Shown piece after piece: positions 52,990 through 61,216 of a stretch of 64,000 nucleotides of DNA; within the stretch, counting starts at the first letter, position 1; every line of letters starts with the position of its first letter. The notes under the pieces were generated by a model. It was not told the DNA's origin, did no database searches, and saw only the letters and a list, made by a program, of their open reading frames with translations. A program made the translations under genes and the position numbers. This DNA comes from Crocinitomicaceae bacterium (GTDB lineage Bacteria; Bacteroidota; Bacteroidia; Flavobacteriales_D; Crocinitomicaceae), in contig JAQXCN010000037.1 of assembly GCA_029251865.1 (NCBI GenBank), forward strand, positions 21,969 through 85,968, in the 5' to 3' direction.

Positions 52990-55041
52990 ATGAAAACGTA
53001 CGCCTTCTTTATTTGTGCATTAGCGTGTTACAGTCTTTTTGGACAAGTTAACACAAAGGATATTAGTATTTACCGTGACAGTTATGGTGTGCCTCATGTC
53101 TATGCCCCAACGGATGAGGCGGCAGCGTATGGATTGGCTTGGGCTCATGCTGAAGATGATTTTAAAACCATTCAGTATACTTTTTTACCTTCGAAAGGGC
53201 TAATGGGTATGCATAGTGGAAAGGAAGGGGTAATTATGGATTATCTAGTTGCACTTTTGCGCTGTCGTGAAACAGCAGAAAAAAACAAAGGGAGTTTATC
53301 TCCTGAGGTTATGAAAGTTGTTGAAGGTTATGTTGCTGGAATCAATGCCTATGCCAAAGCTTTTCCCTCTAAAGTACTTGTTAAGAATAGCTTTCCAATG
53401 ACGGTATTGGATTACTTAACAGGGTATAATCTCGTCATCCATTTTTTTTCTGATACAGGTGATATTTTGGGAGAATTGCTTTCAGGTAAGACTAAGACTG
53501 CGGAGGACGAGATGGAAGCTAAGAGCATTGGTTCAAATGCATTTGCTTTTAGTCGTGAAATAATGAAGCATAAAAAGACAGTTTTAAATGTTAATACACA
53601 TCAGCCTCTTGAGGGGCCTTTTTCATGGTACGAAGCGCATGTAAACTCCGACGAAGGGTGGAATCTATTAGGTGGTTTGTTTCCAGGCTCACCCTTTCCT
53701 ATGATTGGAACGAATGAAAACCTCGGTTGGACGCACACTTACAATTACCCAGATCTTACCGACGTTTATCAGCTAAAAATTAATCCGAAGAATAAAAACC
53801 AATATTGGCTTGATGGTGCCTGGGAATCTTTTGAAAAGCGATCTGTTCGATTGAAATTGAAGACCAAAACAGGATTGAAACTAGGAGTGAAGCGTCAGCT
53901 CTTGTGGAGTGTATTTGGTCCGGTTATAAAAAATAAAAAAGGTTCTTTCGCATTTTATTCCAACGCTTTTCAAAATATAGGATCGATCGACCAATGGTAT
54001 CACATGGGTAAAGCCAAGAATTGGAAAGAATTCGAAGAAGCCCTAAAGATGATGTCTGTTCCGCGCTTTAACGTCATGTATGCGGATAGAGAAGATAACA
54101 TCTTTTGGATGAGCAATGGTCTCGTTCCTAAAAGATCTTTGACGAGTGGTCGAATCAATGGGGTAATGAAAGGGGAGCGATTTGGGATTTTTGAGGCTGA
54201 TTATTTAAGTTTTGATGCGCTCCCAAAATTGCTCAATCCAGAACATGGCTATCTGTTTAATACAAATAATTCGCCTTTTAATAGTGCGCATATAGATGAC
54301 AACTTAAGCGGTGATGATTTTGAAGACCTGCAGATCGGCTATAAAGAATCTGAAAATAATAGGAGTCAAAGGTTTATGGATCTCAAAGCGGATAAAGCAT
54401 CCCTAAGTATGGAAGATTTTTTCGCTATTAAATATGACATTCAGTACCCTGATTCGTTATGGACGCCTTCAGGTGCGCGGGTCGTTTTTGATGTTGATGC
54501 GCAGACTTACCCTAGTTTAAAAAGTGTTTTAACTCCAATTCAAAACTGGAATAAACGTGCAGATACTTTTAATATAGGAGCGGCCCAATGGGCGATTTAC
54601 TATCAAAACTTTCTTGATTTAAAAACACGTGATTACAAGCCCTTGAAGCGAATGGAGAAAGCACTTAGGGCAACTAAGAAACATTTGAAAAAACACTACG
54701 GTCGTTATGATATTTCACTTAGGGAATACCAAGTGCATCATCGTGGTAACAAAAGACTTGCTGTACCAGGACTTACGGATATGATTGCAGCAATGACCAG
54801 TACTCCTTTTGAAAAGGGGAGGGCCAAGCCTGTTCACGGAGAGTCCTATATAATGATTATTCAATACACAAGTGAGGGTGTAGGTGTTGAAACTGTTTTG
54901 CCTTACGGGAATTCAAGAAACATGAAAGGGAATCATTATACTGATCAAATGGAAATGTATGCAAGACAAGAGCGAAAAAAAATGAGTTTAAAAAAGTCAG
55001 AGGTATTGACAAATGCCCTTAAGCACTACCATCCTCGTTAG
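52990..55041 (+). CDS. Penicillin acylase family Ntn-hydrolase, secreted
   Basis: A 683-residue exported enzyme with a ~19-residue signal peptide (CALACYSLFGQ). The early motif DSYGVPHVYAPTDEAAAYGLAWAHAEDDF-type segment is family-typical. The N-terminal nucleophile is Ser182 in the cleavage site IGSNAFAFS, so autocleavage after Gly181 would separate the alpha and beta chains. Then follow FPGSPFPMIGTNENLGWTHT (oxyanion and Asn region) and LNPEHGYLFNTNNSPF. The family cleaves amides of penicillins, N-acyl-homoserine lactones or acylated amino acids; the substrate here is not readable. It starts 124 bp from efp, divergently, and ends 12 bp before the convergent cvfB-like gene. Confidence 0.94.
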   Translation: MKTYAFFICALACYSLFGQVNTKDISIYRDSYGVPHVYAPTDEAAAYGLAWAHAEDDFKTIQYTFLPSKGLMGMHSGKEGVIMDYLVALLRCRETAEKNKGSLSPEVMKVVEGYVAGINAYAKAFPSKVLVKNSFPMTVLDYLTGYNLVIHFFSDTGDILGELLSGKTKTAEDEMEAKSIGSNAFAFSREIMKHKKTVLNVNTHQPLEGPFSWYEAHVNSDEGWNLLGGLFPGSPFPMIGTNENLGWTHTYNYPDLTDVYQLKINPKNKNQYWLDGAWESFEKRSVRLKLKTKTGLKLGVKRQLLWSVFGPVIKNKKGSFAFYSNAFQNIGSIDQWYHMGKAKNWKEFEEALKMMSVPRFNVMYADREDNIFWMSNGLVPKRSLTSGRINGVMKGERFGIFEADYLSFDALPKLLNPEHGYLFNTNNSPFNSAHIDDNLSGDDFEDLQIGYKESENNRSQRFMDLKADKASLSMEDFFAIKYDIQYPDSLWTPSGARVVFDVDAQTYPSLKSVLTPIQNWNKRADTFNIGAAQWAIYYQNFLDLKTRDYKPLKRMEKALRATKKHLKKHYGRYDISLREYQVHHRGNKRLAVPGLTDMIAAMTSTPFEKGRAKPVHGESYIMIIQYTSEGVGVETVLPYGNSRNMKGNHYTDQMEMYARQERKKMSLKKSEVLTNALKHYHPR

Positions 55042-55053
55042 ATCTAAGATTGA

Positions 55054-55875
55054 TTATAAAAGTTCGAGATGGTCTCTATGTATTTTGATTCTTCGGTGTT
55101 TATAAAGTTTTCCAATGGCTTGTTTAAAAGTTCTTTTACTCATCCCTAGTTCCTCATTTATCAAGTCTGAAGGTGATTTGTCACTAAGCATGAGTTTTCC
55201 ATTTAATTGAAGCATCTCTAAAATTTTAGATTCTGCAAGGTCATATTTTTCAAAGCTAATAGGTTCAAGTCGGATGTCTAGCTTACCATCTTCGCGTACC
55301 TTTTCTACATAGCCTTTTCGTTCGTCTCCTGGATTGACCTTTGCTATAATATTTGAGTCAAAAATTAATCCGTCGTATCGGTTGTTGACAATAACGCTTA
55401 TGCCGAGGTCATTTTCTTCACAGATCAGCAATTCCACCTCTTGTCCTTCGAGAGCTTCATTACATGCTTCAAGTGTTTTTCTCACCCGCATGCTTCCGAA
55501 TAACCGGTCCGTTTTGTAGTCATACCTTAAAACAAATAGGTAATACCCTTCTTCCTCTAGACGACAAATTTGCTCGCTAAATGGAATCAAAAGATTTTTA
55601 TCTAAACCCCAATCCGCAAATGCCCCTATAGGCTTAACCTGTGTGACGCGTAAATATTTATAGTCGCCAAGAAAGAGGTGAGGTGTTTCTGTGGTGCACA
55701 CAATTCTCTGTTCTGAATCTTTAAAAACGAATACATCAATTTTATCTCCTAATTCATATGAGTGTAAGAGGTATTTTTGAGGTAGCAAAACTTCATTTCC
55801 TTGCTCATCCTCTAAGAATGCTCCTGGTGGGGTGAATCGATCAATGGTTAAATTATTTATCAGTCCTAGTTGCAT
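55054..55875 (-). CDS. CvfB/YitL-like S1 RNA-binding protein
   Basis: A 273-residue protein of the CvfB family: tandem S1-like beta-barrels (about residues 1-60, 65-130 and 145-210) and a C-terminal winged helix (about 220-273, LINEELGMSKRTFKQAIGKLYKHRRIKI). Diagnostic parts are GAFLEDEQGNEVLLPQKY, IGAFADWGLDKNLLIPFSEQ and YDGLIFDSNIIAKVNPGDE. Homologues bind RNA and affect virulence or translation in Firmicutes; the role in Bacteroidota is unknown. Its ATG overlaps the stop of the upstream secreted-protein gene by 1 nt (TAATG), so the two are coupled. Confidence 0.92.
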   Translation of the reverse strand: MQLGLINNLTIDRFTPPGAFLEDEQGNEVLLPQKYLLHSYELGDKIDVFVFKDSEQRIVCTTETPHLFLGDYKYLRVTQVKPIGAFADWGLDKNLLIPFSEQICRLEEEGYYLFVLRYDYKTDRLFGSMRVRKTLEACNEALEGQEVELLICEENDLGISVIVNNRYDGLIFDSNIIAKVNPGDERKGYVEKVREDGKLDIRLEPISFEKYDLAESKILEMLQLNGKLMLSDKSPSDLINEELGMSKRTFKQAIGKLYKHRRIKIHRDHLELL

Positions 55876-56978
55876 TATGGTGTTTTTTGACGGTATTTTT
55901 TTCTATTGTATTTCCCTGTAGTGACGGATAACCCAGATGGGTTTCTCCTATATGCTCTGCGTAGTTTGCGTTGTTCTTTTTTATTGTATTCTTTCGGATT
56001 CTCTGTATCATTCAATTCGCTCTCTGGAGTTCTTGCAACATGGTTTATATCTCCATCATTATTTTTACCTGCTGTTGGGTTAATCCAGTCTTTTTTCAGC
56101 TTTTTTCTTTCAAGTTTACCCGTTCGTGCATTCATTTGTATAAAGCTTTTCGGTTCAAACTCTGGATCATTCACTGCAATAATATCTTCAGTTAATACCC
56201 AATAGGCGCCATTGTATGCATACGAATCATAAGAAAGATCAGGTACGTAATAGCTGTAAAGGCCTTCAAGTGAGGGCGCTTCAGGTGAAAGGTGGTCCAT
56301 AACAATACGTCCGTATTTCTCTTCAAAGCGCACATTCATTACTGCCTGATTTGAATATTCAAATACAATGCGTTTGTCAAGATTATTGTTTGAGATAAAT
56401 ACAGGGCTTCCGAAACGCACACTTCTTTTCCCCAACACCAATACATCCATTATTTTAAAGTTACTACCAGTAGTGCCACCGTCCCAGCCAAGAAGCAAGT
56501 ATTCTGTTTTGCTTCCATTTTCAAAAGGTACAATTTTGTAGTATAAAGCACCATACCATTTTGAGTAGTCTACTGTGCCTTTGGGTTTGCTATCATATGC
56601 GTCCAAGGTATCAACAAGCTCTACGATTCGTGTTTTTTTATTTGACTTTATAAGAATGAATCCGCCATAAGCGTATGACATATCTGGATACTCAATGTTC
56701 CAGTTAATAATCCTAATTTTTTCATCTGGACTATCCAGTATTGCTACAGATTCTAGATGTTTAAATTTATAGTCAAATGCTCCAGGCAAACTTAGGAAAG
56801 CTTTGAATTCATCTTTGAATGTCTCATTTTGTGCATCCATCTGTTCCGCAGTAGAGGCCTGTCTAAATTTAAGTAAAGTTTGATTCAGCGCTATTTCTTG
56901 AATTTCCAGTTTTGTCTGTGAAAAAGCACAGCCTGCACCCATGAATAGGAAAAAGGTTATTTTGAATACTAGATGCAT
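55875..56978 (-). CDS. Secreted protein of unknown function
   Basis: A 367-residue exported protein with a signal peptide (FFLFMGAGCAFSQ, ~21 residues). The mature part is mostly beta (segments such as YLLLGWDGGTTGSNFKIMDV and RFGSPVFI...RIVFEYSNQAV), and the C-terminal ~70 residues are basic and unstructured (KKEQRKLRRAYRRNPSG). The WDGGTTGSNFK and YVPDLSYDSYAYNGAYWV segments look conserved, but I recognise no named domain. It is translationally coupled to the CvfB-like gene, though the two products sit in different compartments. Confidence 0.75.
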   Translation of the reverse strand: MHLVFKITFFLFMGAGCAFSQTKLEIQEIALNQTLLKFRQASTAEQMDAQNETFKDEFKAFLSLPGAFDYKFKHLESVAILDSPDEKIRIINWNIEYPDMSYAYGGFILIKSNKKTRIVELVDTLDAYDSKPKGTVDYSKWYGALYYKIVPFENGSKTEYLLLGWDGGTTGSNFKIMDVLVLGKRSVRFGSPVFISNNNLDKRIVFEYSNQAVMNVRFEEKYGRIVMDHLSPEAPSLEGLYSYYVPDLSYDSYAYNGAYWVLTEDIIAVNDPEFEPKSFIQMNARTGKLERKKLKKDWINPTAGKNNDGDINHVARTPESELNDTENPKEYNKKEQRKLRRAYRRNPSGLSVTTGKYNRKKYRQKTP

Positions 56979-57015
56979 ATGGAGTTAAAACGTATCCCTT
57001 TGAAAAGAGTTACGC

Positions 57016-57660
57016 TTAGAGTTTTTTCAGGTTTGAAATTGTTGCTGAAGGATTATCAGACTTAAATACGTAACTACCAGCGACAAGCGCATCAGCGCCT
57101 GCAGCACTCAGTGCAGCACCAGTTTGAAGATTTACACCCCCATCGACTTCTATGATAGCGGAGGCATTATGTTCTATGATTAAAGCTTTCATCTTTGCAA
57201 CTTTAGCAACACTCGAAGGAATGAATTTTTGCCCACCAAAGCCAGGATTTACAGACATGATTAAAACAAGATCCAAATCACTAAGAACTTCTTCAAGAAC
57301 TTGAACTGGTGTGTGAGGATTGAGTGCCACTCCTGCTTTCACACCATAGCTTTTAATGAGTTGGATACTACGGTGGAGATGCGGACAAGTCTCATAATGC
57401 ACCGTTATTATATCTGCACCAGCATCAACAAAGTCTTTGATGTATTGATCAGGATTAGCAATCATTAAATGCACATCCAAAACCTTGTCTGTATGTGTAT
57501 TAACGCTTTTAAGAATTGGAAATCCAAAAGAGATATTAGGAACAAAGACGCCATCCATCACATCAATATGGAGCCAATCGGCCTCAGAGTTGTGAAGCAT
57601 TTTGGTGTCTCTTTCAACATTGCCGAAGTCACAGGATAAAATAGATGGGGATACGATCAT
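57016..57660 (-). CDS. rpe: Ribulose-phosphate 3-epimerase
   Basis: A 214-residue TIM-barrel epimerase that interconverts ribulose-5-phosphate and xylulose-5-phosphate in the pentose phosphate pathway. The opening SPSILSCDFGNVERDTKML has the catalytic Ser and Asp region, followed by DWLHIDVMDGVFVPNISFG (about 28-46; metal-binding His and Asp), LDVHLMIANPDQYI, VLIMSVNPGFGGQKFI (about 133-148) and IEVDGGVN (second catalytic Asp). The length is normal. It is divergent from the rhomboid gene over an 89-bp gap with a -7 element for each direction. Confidence 0.97.
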   Translation of the reverse strand: MIVSPSILSCDFGNVERDTKMLHNSEADWLHIDVMDGVFVPNISFGFPILKSVNTHTDKVLDVHLMIANPDQYIKDFVDAGADIITVHYETCPHLHRSIQLIKSYGVKAGVALNPHTPVQVLEEVLSDLDLVLIMSVNPGFGGQKFIPSSVAKVAKMKALIIEHNASAIIEVDGGVNLQTGAALSAAGADALVAGSYVFKSDNPSATISNLKKL

Positions 57661-57670
57661 TTTTTATTTA

Positions 57671-57738
57671 CAAAAATAATTACTTTTCGCAATGTACACG
57701 TCTCCTTTAAAAGACTCTGTGAATAATATATATCTTTG
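57671..57738. promoter_or_regulatory. Divergent -7 elements for rpe and the rhomboid gene
   Basis: TATTTTTG (minus strand, 57678-57671) ends 10 nt before the rpe ATG, and TATCTTTG (plus, 57731-57738) ends 11 nt before the rhomboid ATG. Neither has a clear -33 TTG. Confidence 0.35.
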
Positions 57739-57749
57739 GCCTTTCTTTT

Positions 57750-58364
57750 ATGATGTTGAGTCTTACACTTCTTCTTGCCCTTTTGACGGTTCTGATATCT
57801 TATCAGGGATTTTCGAATCTCAAATTTCAAGAAAAGAGCATGTTTATCCCATACGGAGTAAAGTACAATAAAGAGTATTATCGGATGCTTTCGCATGTAT
57901 TTATACATGCAGATTGGACGCATCTTTCTTTTAATATGATTTCCCTTTATTTTTTGGGTAGTTTTCTTGAAACTCAATGGGTGTATGAATTTGGTTTAAT
58001 GGCCAACTATTATTTTGTCATTCTGTATTTTGGGGGTGCGCTGACCGCAACATTATGGCCTTTTTACAGGAATTCAGAAAATCCTTCTTATAGATCGTTA
58101 GGCGCTTCGGGTGCCGTTTCTGCAGTTGTATTTGCTGCAATGTTGTGGTATCCTGAACTGGAACTTTATCTTATGTTTATTCCAATTCCTATTAAAGCAT
58201 ACGTTCTTGCTCCATTGTATCTAGCCTTTGAATATTATTCTTTAAAAAAGGGTGGTTCGGGAGTTGCGCATGATGCACATATTGGAGGTGCCGTATTTGG
58301 GATTTTATTTGTATTATTGATTGATAGCAACAAAGGAATTGAATTTTTAGCGCTCTTATTTTAA
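57750..58364 (+). CDS. Rhomboid family intramembrane serine protease
   Basis: A 204-residue membrane protease with six TM segments. The catalytic dyad is Ser120 in SLGASGAVSAVVF (GxSG motif, TM4) and His177 in HDAHIGGAVFGI (TM6). The loop-1 motif and TM2 region HADWTHLSFNMISLYFLG hold the oxyanion-stabilising His and Asn. It cleaves TM segments within the membrane; the substrates are unknown. Two adjacent ATGs (57750 and 57753) open the frame. The aminotransferase gene starts 1 bp after the stop, so both are likely co-transcribed. Confidence 0.95.
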   Translation: MMLSLTLLLALLTVLISYQGFSNLKFQEKSMFIPYGVKYNKEYYRMLSHVFIHADWTHLSFNMISLYFLGSFLETQWVYEFGLMANYYFVILYFGGALTATLWPFYRNSENPSYRSLGASGAVSAVVFAAMLWYPELELYLMFIPIPIKAYVLAPLYLAFEYYSLKKGGSGVAHDAHIGGAVFGILFVLLIDSNKGIEFLALLF

Positions 58365-58365
58365 A

Positions 58366-59226
58366 ATGTCTGTACTTTACATAAATAGTAACGGTAATCT
58401 TTTACCTAATTCTTCACCGACAATAGATCCGGGAAACCGCGCACATCTTTATGGTGATGGTGTTTTTGAAACGATTCGCATTGTTAGTGGTAAACCTATC
58501 AATGTAGAAAATCATATTGTACGTTTAATTGAAGGTGCAAAAGTTTTGCGAATTAGAGTGCCAAGCTATTATAACAGTGCCTTTTTTCAAGAGAGAATTG
58601 AAGAGCTTATTGAAAAGTCAAATATTTCTAAGGGTGGAAAATGTCGATTATCTCTTGACCGTGCTACAGGTGGAACATACTTACCTAGCTCAAACGAATC
58701 GAATTTTTATATCGAAGTAGAAACGTATGGGTCTAACTTTTTTGAGTTAAATGCAAAAGGGCTTGAGGTTGATATTTATTCTGATATTAAACTTCAAAAA
58801 AACTTTCTTTCAAACTTTAAAACGAAATCCTGCCTGCATTATGTTATGGCCGCAATAGCAGCGAAAGAAAAAGGATTGGATGATTTATTCTTGAGTAATG
58901 ATAAAGGAAATATCCTTGAAACGTCATCGAGTAATATCTTTGTGGTTAGTAATGGTGTTCTTTACACGCCTGGATTGGAAGAAGGTTGTTTGGCGGGTAC
59001 AATGCGAATGCAGGTTATTAATCTTGCTCTTGCTCACGGAATAAAGGTTTATGAGTGTAGTATTTTACCTCAAAATTTACTTGCTGCTGACGAAGTTTTT
59101 ATAACAAATGCGATTAAAGGTATAAACTGGATCGGCGGATACAGGACCAAAACATTCTCAAATTCCATAGCACGAAAGCTAATAATTGCACTCAATGAAT
59201 CTTGGAGAAAAAAAATAGAAGTATAG
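58366..59226 (+). CDS. Class IV aminotransferase (PabC/branched-chain aminotransferase family)
   Basis: A 286-residue PLP enzyme of fold type IV. The opening DPGNRAHLYGDGVFETIRI (about 21-39) is typical of the group. The PLP-binding Lys is in FKTKSCLHYVMAAI (about 145-158), and the cofactor-phosphate loop is NILETSSSNIFVV (about 184-196), followed by GLEEGCLAGTMR and ADEVFITNAIKGI. The group includes aminodeoxychorismate lyase, branched-chain and D-amino-acid aminotransferases; these cannot be separated with confidence here, though the short length and ETxxSNIF motif fit a PabC-like enzyme. It follows the rhomboid gene by 1 bp. Confidence 0.9.
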   Translation: MSVLYINSNGNLLPNSSPTIDPGNRAHLYGDGVFETIRIVSGKPINVENHIVRLIEGAKVLRIRVPSYYNSAFFQERIEELIEKSNISKGGKCRLSLDRATGGTYLPSSNESNFYIEVETYGSNFFELNAKGLEVDIYSDIKLQKNFLSNFKTKSCLHYVMAAIAAKEKGLDDLFLSNDKGNILETSSSNIFVVSNGVLYTPGLEEGCLAGTMRMQVINLALAHGIKVYECSILPQNLLAADEVFITNAIKGINWIGGYRTKTFSNSIARKLIIALNESWRKKIEV

Positions 59227-59297
59227 CGATTGTCATTTTCAACGTTACATCGTTCATAATTCAAATCTCATACTCATCTAGATAAGGCCTTTCCGAT

Positions 59298-59305
59298 TAT
59301 ATTTG
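59298..59305 (+). promoter_or_regulatory. Putative -7 promoter element of parE-parC
   Basis: TATATTTG, fitting TAnnTTTG, ends 28 nt before the parE ATG. The -33 half is not evident. Confidence 0.4.
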
Positions 59306-59333
59306 TTAATCACCACCATGCAATTGTTATAAA

Positions 59334-61211
59334 ATGGCCGAAAATCAATATACAGAAGACAATATACGTTCACTAGATTGGAAAGAACACATTCGTTTGC
59401 GTCCTGGAATGTACATCGGTAAACTTGGAAATGGCGCTGCGGCTGACGACGGTATTTATCTGCTCGTAAAGGAAGTTGTAGACAACTGTATTGACGAATT
59501 TGTAATGGGGAATGGCAGAAAAATTGACCTTCAAATTAAAGACGGTTTAGTTACAGTCCGGGATTATGGGCGTGGTATTCCGTTGGGTAAGGTGGTGGAT
59601 GTTGTTTCCAAAATGAATACTGGAGGAAAATACGACTCAAAAGCATTTAAAAAGTCAGTGGGTCTAAATGGTGTAGGTACTAAAGCTGTTAACGCTTTGT
59701 CATCGCATTTCTCAGTTTATGCGGTGCGGGAAGGAGAACTCAAAAAAGCATCTTTTAGTCGTGGAAACTTAACTGAAGAATTTCCATTGGAAAAAACTGA
59801 TGAATCCAACGGTACATATGTGGAATTCACGCCTGATGATGAGATATTTAAAAAGTATGCATTCAAAACGCCATACATCGATAAGATGCTTTGGAATTAT
59901 TGTTATTTGAATCGTGGCTTGGCCATATATTTTAATGGTACCAAGTTTCAGTCTAAAAATGGATTAAAGGACCTGCTTGAAAACAACATGGATGGTGAAC
60001 CTTTGTATCCGATTATTCATCTTGAAGGAAAAGATATTGAGGTTGCCTTTACACATGGTAAAACGTATGGTGAAGATTATTACTCATTTGTAAATGGTCA
60101 ACATACTACTCAGGGGGGTACGCATCAAAGTGCATTTCGAGAATCTGTTGCTAAAGTGATTAAGGATTTTTACAGTAAAAATTATGAAGCCTCAGATATT
60201 CGACAATCAATTGTAGCCGCAGTTTCTGTAAAAGTTATGGAACCCGTTTTTGAATCTCAAACGAAAACAAAACTTGGTTCTCAAGAAATTGAACCGGGAG
60301 GTAAATCAATGCGGGCGTTTATAAATGACTTTCTAAAGGATAAACTTGATAACTTCCTTCATAAGAATCCTGAAGTTGCTAAAACCATTGAGAATAAGAT
60401 TAAACAATCTGAAAAAGAAAGAAAGGAGCTTGCTGGAATCCGTAAAATAGCACGAGAACGCTCAAAAAAAGCAAATCTTCACAACAAAAAACTAAGAGAC
60501 TGCAGAATTCACTTGAATGATTTAAAAAATGATAGAAGAGAGGAGACCACCTTGTTCATAACAGAGGGAGACTCTGCGAGTGGTTCAATTACAAAGTCAC
60601 GTGATGTCGGTACTCAAGCCGTTTTTTCTTTGAAGGGAAAGCCTCTGAATTGCTACGGATTAACAAAAAAGGTTGTTTATGAGAATGAGGAGTTCAATCT
60701 TATACAAGCCGCTTTGAATATTGAGGATGATTTAGAAAACCTGAGATATAATAAGGTGGTTATTGCGACGGATGCCGATGTTGATGGAATGCATATTAGA
60801 ATGTTGTTACTTACCTTTTTTCTCCAGTTTTTTCCAGATCTTGTTAAAAAGAATCACGTTCACGTGCTTCAAACACCTTTATTCCGTGTAAGAAATAAGA
60901 AGAAAACACTTTATTGTTACTCTGAAGAAGAGCGCAGAAGCGCAATGGAGGAGATTGGAAAGAATGCTGAAATCACTAGATTTAAAGGGTTAGGGGAGAT
61001 ATCGCCTGATGAATTTATTCATTTTATTGGCGACGAAATGAGATTGGAACCCGTATTATTATCTCATAATGCTTCGATAGACTCTATACTCTCATATTTC
61101 ATGGGTAAAAATACACCACAGCGACAAGAGTTTATAATTGAGAATTTAAGAGTAGAGAAAGATGAATCTAAAGACTCTGAAGATGTTGCACCCAAGAAAG
61201 AAATAGCCTAA
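59334..61211 (+). CDS. parE: DNA topoisomerase IV subunit B
   Basis: A 625-residue ATPase subunit of type IIA topoisomerase. The GHKL ATP site shows [10 protein letters not shown] (about 49-58, catalytic Glu and Mg-binding Asn), [11 protein letters not shown] and [18 protein letters not shown]. The transducer domain follows. The TOPRIM domain has [20 protein letters not shown] (about 408-427), [16 protein letters not shown] and the late [13 protein letters not shown]. The order B then A with a 5-bp gap, and the ~625-residue length without the GyrB insertion, fit ParE rather than GyrB. Together with ParC it unlinks replicated chromosomes. Confidence 0.95.
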   Translation: MAENQYTEDNIRSLDWKEHIRLRPGMYIGKLGNGAAADDGIYLLVKEVVDNCIDEFVMGNGRKIDLQIKDGLVTVRDYGRGIPLGKVVDVVSKMNTGGKYDSKAFKKSVGLNGVGTKAVNALSSHFSVYAVREGELKKASFSRGNLTEEFPLEKTDESNGTYVEFTPDDEIFKKYAFKTPYIDKMLWNYCYLNRGLAIYFNGTKFQSKNGLKDLLENNMDGEPLYPIIHLEGKDIEVAFTHGKTYGEDYYSFVNGQHTTQGGTHQSAFRESVAKVIKDFYSKNYEASDIRQSIVAAVSVKVMEPVFESQTKTKLGSQEIEPGGKSMRAFINDFLKDKLDNFLHKNPEVAKTIENKIKQSEKERKELAGIRKIARERSKKANLHNKKLRDCRIHLNDLKNDRREETTLFITEGDSASGSITKSRDVGTQAVFSLKGKPLNCYGLTKKVVYENEEFNLIQAALNIEDDLENLRYNKVVIATDADVDGMHIRMLLLTFFLQFFPDLVKKNHVHVLQTPLFRVRNKKKTLYCYSEEERRSAMEEIGKNAEITRFKGLGEISPDEFIHFIGDEMRLEPVLLSHNASIDSILSYFMGKNTPQRQEFIIENLRVEKDESKDSEDVAPKKEIA

Positions 61212-61216
61212 GTTTT

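Noticed and set aside
57657..57977. 106-residue minus-strand ORF
   Set aside because: Antisense to the rhomboid protease gene, strongly Lys/Arg biased, and overlaps the rpe start.
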